DNA from: Patescibacteria group bacterium
Lineage (GTDB): Bacteria; Patescibacteriota; Patescibacteriia; UBA9934
NCBI GenBank assembly: GCA_030916555.1
Contig: JAUPWK010000072.1
Location: 1-15,036, forward strand
Direction: 5' to 3'
DNA: 15,036 nucleotides
Shown: positions 13,390 to 15,036 of the stretch, piece by piece
How the letters are laid out: every line of letters starts with the position of its first letter
Position numbering within the stretch: position 1 is the stretch's first letter
The notes under the pieces: model-generated
Told to the model about the DNA's origin: nothing
The model's input: the letters and a program-made list of their open reading frames with translations, nothing else
Databases searched by the model: none
Translations under genes and position numbers: made by a program

Positions 13390-13413
13390 ACGCCGTATCG
13401 TTATCGATATCAA
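13385..13413 (-). promoter_or_regulatory. Promoter of the ferredoxin-pepA-cyclase run
   Basis: On the minus strand TTGATA (13413-13408), 17 bases, TAGTAT (13390-13385). The predicted start is near 13378, giving a leader of about 30 bases that begins in the palindrome at 13371-13384. Confidence 0.6.
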
Positions 13414-13458
13414 ACATAAAGATATCCGTCAGACCAAGATCTAAATTTTCAGCAAAAT

Positions 13459-13593
13459 ATGCCAACACGTCATCATATTTCACGAAAGAGCGCGAACGAG
13501 CGTTTTGCCGTGAAGCGCAAAGAGGCCGAATTTACCCGCCGCAAGAACAAGGCTAAGCGCCTTGCAAAACTTGAGAAAAAGGCAGCTAAGTAG
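13459..13593 (+). CDS. Small highly basic protein (44 aa), unknown function
   Basis: A complete 44-codon frame from ATG at 13459 to TAG at 13593. The product starts MPTRHHISRKSANERF and ends LAKLEKKAAK. About 18 of 44 residues are Lys, Arg or His, with one long predicted helix and no hydrophobic segment. I do not recognise it. The composition resembles small ribosome-associated or nucleic-acid-binding proteins, but that is only a resemblance. The case for a real gene is its setting: a promoter about 70 bases upstream and an intrinsic terminator whose stem starts four bases after the stop. The gap between the ferredoxin start and the Nudix gene is otherwise without long frames. No Shine-Dalgarno is visible. 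Confidence 0.65.
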   Translation: MPTRHHISRKSANERFAVKRKEAEFTRRKNKAKRLAKLEKKAAK

Positions 13594-13597
13594 TGAA

Positions 13598-13631
13598 AAA
13601 ACCGCCCAAGACTTGATTGTCGGGCGGTTTT
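13598..13631 (+). terminator. Rho-independent terminator of the 44-residue gene
   Basis: AAAACCGCCC (13598-13607) pairs with GGGCGGTTTT (13622-13631), a 10-bp stem, with an inner GAC/GTC extension. The loop centre holds TTGATT, which also serves as the -35 box of the next predicted promoter. Confidence 0.9.
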
Positions 13632-13641
13632 GTGTTAGACT
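13613..13641 (+). promoter_or_regulatory. Promoter of the structured RNA / Nudix leader
   Basis: TTGATT (13613-13618), 17 bases, then TAGACT (13636-13641) preceded by TGT, an extended -10. The predicted start is near 13648. The text TTTGTGTTAGACT closely matches TTTGTGTTAAACT ahead of the lipoprotein gene, which supports it as a real -10 region in this genome. Confidence 0.55.
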
Positions 13642-13647
13642 AAGATA

Positions 13648-13757
13648 TCCTTTTGCCTCAAGATCAGCGCAAATTCATCGGGTAGAGCCTTACGGCTCAC
13701 CCACGGCATGAATGAGCGGTACATATTGAGACAAGAGGTTATAACTCTTGTTTTTTA
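13648..13757 (+). ncRNA. Structured RNA or leader, rod-shaped, ending in a terminator
   Basis: The segment folds by eye into one long rod. CTCAA (13657-13661) pairs with TTGAG (13726-13730), GCGC near 13667-13670 pairs with GCG at 13716-13718, and ATTCAT (13673-13678) pairs with ATGAAT (13708-13713). The tip has GGGT and GAGCC (13680-13689, one bulged A) pairing with GGCTC and ACCC (13694-13702) around a TTAC loop. A terminator follows at once. I do not recognise it as SRP RNA, a tRNA or a known riboswitch. It could be a stand-alone small RNA of about 110 nt or an attenuating leader of the Nudix gene. The exact 5' end is inferred from the promoter. Confidence 0.55.
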
Positions 13758-13759
13758 TT
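13731..13759 (+). terminator. Intrinsic terminator abutting the Nudix start codon
   Basis: ACAAGAG (13731-13737) and CTCTTGT (13745-13751) form a 7-bp stem with a 7-base loop, followed by a run of T broken by one A. The Nudix ATG at 13762 comes directly after it, so any transcript from the promoter at 13613 must read through to express the gene. Confidence 0.82.
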
Positions 13760-13761
13760 TT

Positions 13762-14352
13762 ATGGAAGCGTTAGCTATTGTTCACCCCGTTACCAATACC
13801 CCCATGGGCACCCTGCCCCGCGCCCAGGCCATTCAGGAAGGCGCCTGGTGCCGATCCACAAACGTCTTTGTTATGAATAGCAAGGGCGAAATTTTGTGTC
13901 ACCAACGATCCCTTGGAAAGGAGCGTATGCCTGGCGTTTGGTCCACCCACCTTGGTGGCCACGTAGGTGGCGATGAAAGTTACGAAAGTAATGCCCAGAA
14001 GGAATTAACTGAGGAATCCGGAATCGTCGTTGATGCAAACGCGCTCATTCCATGGCGAACCACCAAACTCGAAAAAGCTCATCTCTGGGTTAAGGAATTC
14101 GTCGTGCACGTCGATAAGGACATCAGCGAGCTCATCCCACAACCAGGAGAAGTCGAGTGTTTTGCCTGGATGTCACCTGAAGATATCTTGAAGGCCGCCG
14201 GCACTGATGACAAAAATTGGTGCGCCGGAACCCACAATTTCATGGTGGAGTATCACTGCCTCCGTGCTGCCCTCACCGCTTCTCGCGTTCAGGCGCATCT
14301 GTCTACGGGAGTCGATCTTCACACCTGGCATCCCCTCGAGCCACAATCATAG
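13762..14352 (+). CDS. Nudix hydrolase, isopentenyl-diphosphate isomerase-like
   Basis: A 196-residue Nudix-fold enzyme. The Nudix box runs from Gly66 to about residue 88: GHVGGDE, then seven residues, KELTEESGI. It fits Gx5Ex7REUxEExGU except for Lys80 in place of Arg. The catalytic Glu81, Glu84 and Glu85 are present. The CHQRS segment, STHLGGHVGGDE and ECFAWMSPEDI resemble type 1 isopentenyl-diphosphate isomerase and YfcD-like proteins, but the isomerase active site cannot be confirmed by eye. The substrate is therefore unknown. I chose the ATG at 13762, after the terminator; the frame is open back to 13708, but that part is the structured RNA. It ends in its own terminator, which overlaps the stop codon. 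Confidence 0.88.
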   Translation: MEALAIVHPVTNTPMGTLPRAQAIQEGAWCRSTNVFVMNSKGEILCHQRSLGKERMPGVWSTHLGGHVGGDESYESNAQKELTEESGIVVDANALIPWRTTKLEKAHLWVKEFVVHVDKDISELIPQPGEVECFAWMSPEDILKAAGTDDKNWCAGTHNFMVEYHCLRAALTASRVQAHLSTGVDLHTWHPLEPQS

Positions 14353-14370
14353 CCTTACGGCTATTTTTGT
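14349..14370 (+). terminator. Rho-independent terminator of the Nudix gene
   Basis: ATAGCC (14349-14354) and GGCTAT (14359-14364) with a TTAC loop, followed by a T run. The stop codon lies in the stem. The 12-mer AGCCTTACGGCT is identical to the tip of the structured RNA at 13686-13697. Confidence 0.8.
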
Positions 14371-14392
14371 TTACCCTGAGGTTCAGTGTTTG

Positions 14393-14401
14393 TGTTAAAC
14401 T
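14393..14401 (+). promoter_or_regulatory. Extended -10 promoter of the lipoprotein gene
   Basis: TGT followed by TAAACT (14396-14401). No good -35 is seen at 16-18 bases. Only nine bases separate the -10 from the ATG at 14411, so the message should be leaderless or nearly so. Confidence 0.5.
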
Positions 14402-14410
14402 GCGAGAGCT

Positions 14411-15036
14411 ATGAATACTCGCTTTCTCACCTTACTTGCAGCCATTCTCGTCTTAGGTGCGGGATGCGCCAAAACACCCGAGCCAATTGTTTTGCCCGAT
14501 CAACCCGGTCACGAATCCGTACCGCTGGGCGGAGAAATAGACATTACCACAGCTCAAATCGTTAAAGAGGCTACAGTGAACGAATTTGCTCGTTGTACGC
14601 TTGATTTATCCTATCCAAATTTTGCAGCCGAACAACTCGACCCGGTACAGCAGTTACAGATTGAACACGAGATCGCTCATTTCTTAGCAACAAGTCTAAA
14701 CGCCACCACCGAAGTAGATACACCTGCAGATATTGAACCCATTGCTGAAACCTACGTACATGATTGTGAGGCAGAGATCAGTGATGAATACGAATATTTA
14801 CGTGACGCTGGTGAAGAGTTATTCATGAACCTAAAACACAGCCTTGAAACCGACTACACCGTTACCATGAATAGCCAACAGCTTTTGAGTATTGAGCTTG
14901 ATGAATTCGCTTATACAGGCGGAGCACACGCCAATCAAAACAGCGCCTTCATCAATGCCGATCTGAATACGCACAAGCTCCTCACCCTTGGCGACATTAT
15001 TGATTCGGCCCACTTGAAAGCCTTTACGCAGCTAGA
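14411..15036 (+). CDS. Lipoprotein with DUF4163/DUF3298-type domain (partial)
   Basis: At least 208 residues, open at the right edge. Residues 1-18 are a lipoprotein signal peptide ending LVLGAGC, with Cys19 as the lipidation site, so the protein is anchored outside the membrane. A short linker follows. A region around 50-120 resembles DUF4163, and from about 155 the stretch LSIELDEFAYTGGAHANQNSAFINADLNTHKLLTLGDII fits DUF3298. This pair occurs in the RsiV anti-sigma factor and in PdaC-type deacetylases of Firmicutes. No deacetylase domain can be seen because the gene is cut. The gene has its own extended -10 promoter. The two-domain assignment is from memory of family patterns. Confidence 0.75.
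   Translation, partial: MNTRFLTLLAAILVLGAGCAKTPEPIVLPDQPGHESVPLGGEIDITTAQIVKEATVNEFARCTLDLSYPNFAAEQLDPVQQLQIEHEIAHFLATSLNATTEVDTPADIEPIAETYVHDCEAEISDEYEYLRDAGEELFMNLKHSLETDYTVTMNSQQLLSIELDEFAYTGGAHANQNSAFINADLNTHKLLTLGDIIDSAHLKAFTQL

Noticed and set aside
13648..13757. 4.5S SRP RNA or a tRNA
   Set aside because: The tip lacks the conserved SRP helix-8 bases (GGAA-type loop and AGCA-type internal loop), and no cloverleaf or CCA-type acceptor can be formed.
13708..13761. Earlier start of the Nudix gene at 13708
   Set aside because: That part is the 3' half of the RNA hairpin and the terminator; a Nudix protein is not expected to carry the resulting hydrophobic extension, and the domain fits the 13762 start.

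Overview
The window looks like part of a chromosome from a small-genome bacterium, most likely of the Candidate Phyla Radiation (Patescibacteria). The case rests on a shortened ATP synthase delta subunit, a MetG with no C-terminal tRNA-binding domain, very tight gene packing, few Shine-Dalgarno sequences, and one accessory gene of clearly different composition. This placement is an inference from gene features, not from a marker-gene tree. Most genes are near 47-50% G+C.

Layout. (1) Positions 1-3381, minus strand: the F-type ATP synthase operon in standard order, atpI-atpB-atpE-atpF-atpH-atpA, with atpA running off the left edge. A strong sigma70-type promoter sits just ahead of atpI. The only sizeable gap, between atpB and atpE, is packed with RNA-forming repeats. 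(2) 3422-4350, minus: a G+C-rich orphan gene with a coiled-coil C-terminus, a textbook Shine-Dalgarno and its own terminator. (3) 4386-9700, minus: a housekeeping run of a DUF3179 membrane-anchored protein, rsmI, a GIY-YIG nuclease-like gene, metG, cvpA and tatD, ending at a strong terminator. The GIY-YIG gene is bracketed by three copies of a structured palindromic repeat. (4) 9723-10350, plus: a single 2-Cys peroxiredoxin gene ending in a bidirectional terminator. (5) 10352-13413, minus: a thioredoxin-like [2Fe-2S] ferredoxin, leucyl aminopeptidase and a two-domain class III cyclase-like protein, probably one operon. (6) 13361-15036, plus: a 44-residue basic protein, a structured RNA ending in a terminator directly against the start codon of a Nudix hydrolase, then a lipoprotein of the DUF4163/DUF3298 type cut by the right edge.

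How it works together: the left part makes the proton-driven ATP synthase. The middle covers rRNA methylation, methionyl-tRNA charging and a TatD nuclease, in an order that recalls the Firmicutes yabC-metS-yabD neighbourhood. The right part holds redox defence, peptide turnover and small regulatory candidates.

The most interesting signals are non-coding: (a) the GIY-YIG gene with palindromes that show compensatory base changes and a conserved tandem G/A mismatch; (b) a roughly 110-nt rod-shaped RNA with a promoter and terminator ahead of the Nudix gene; (c) an inverted array of 7-nt units between atpB and atpE. No tRNA, rRNA, CRISPR array or insertion sequence was seen.
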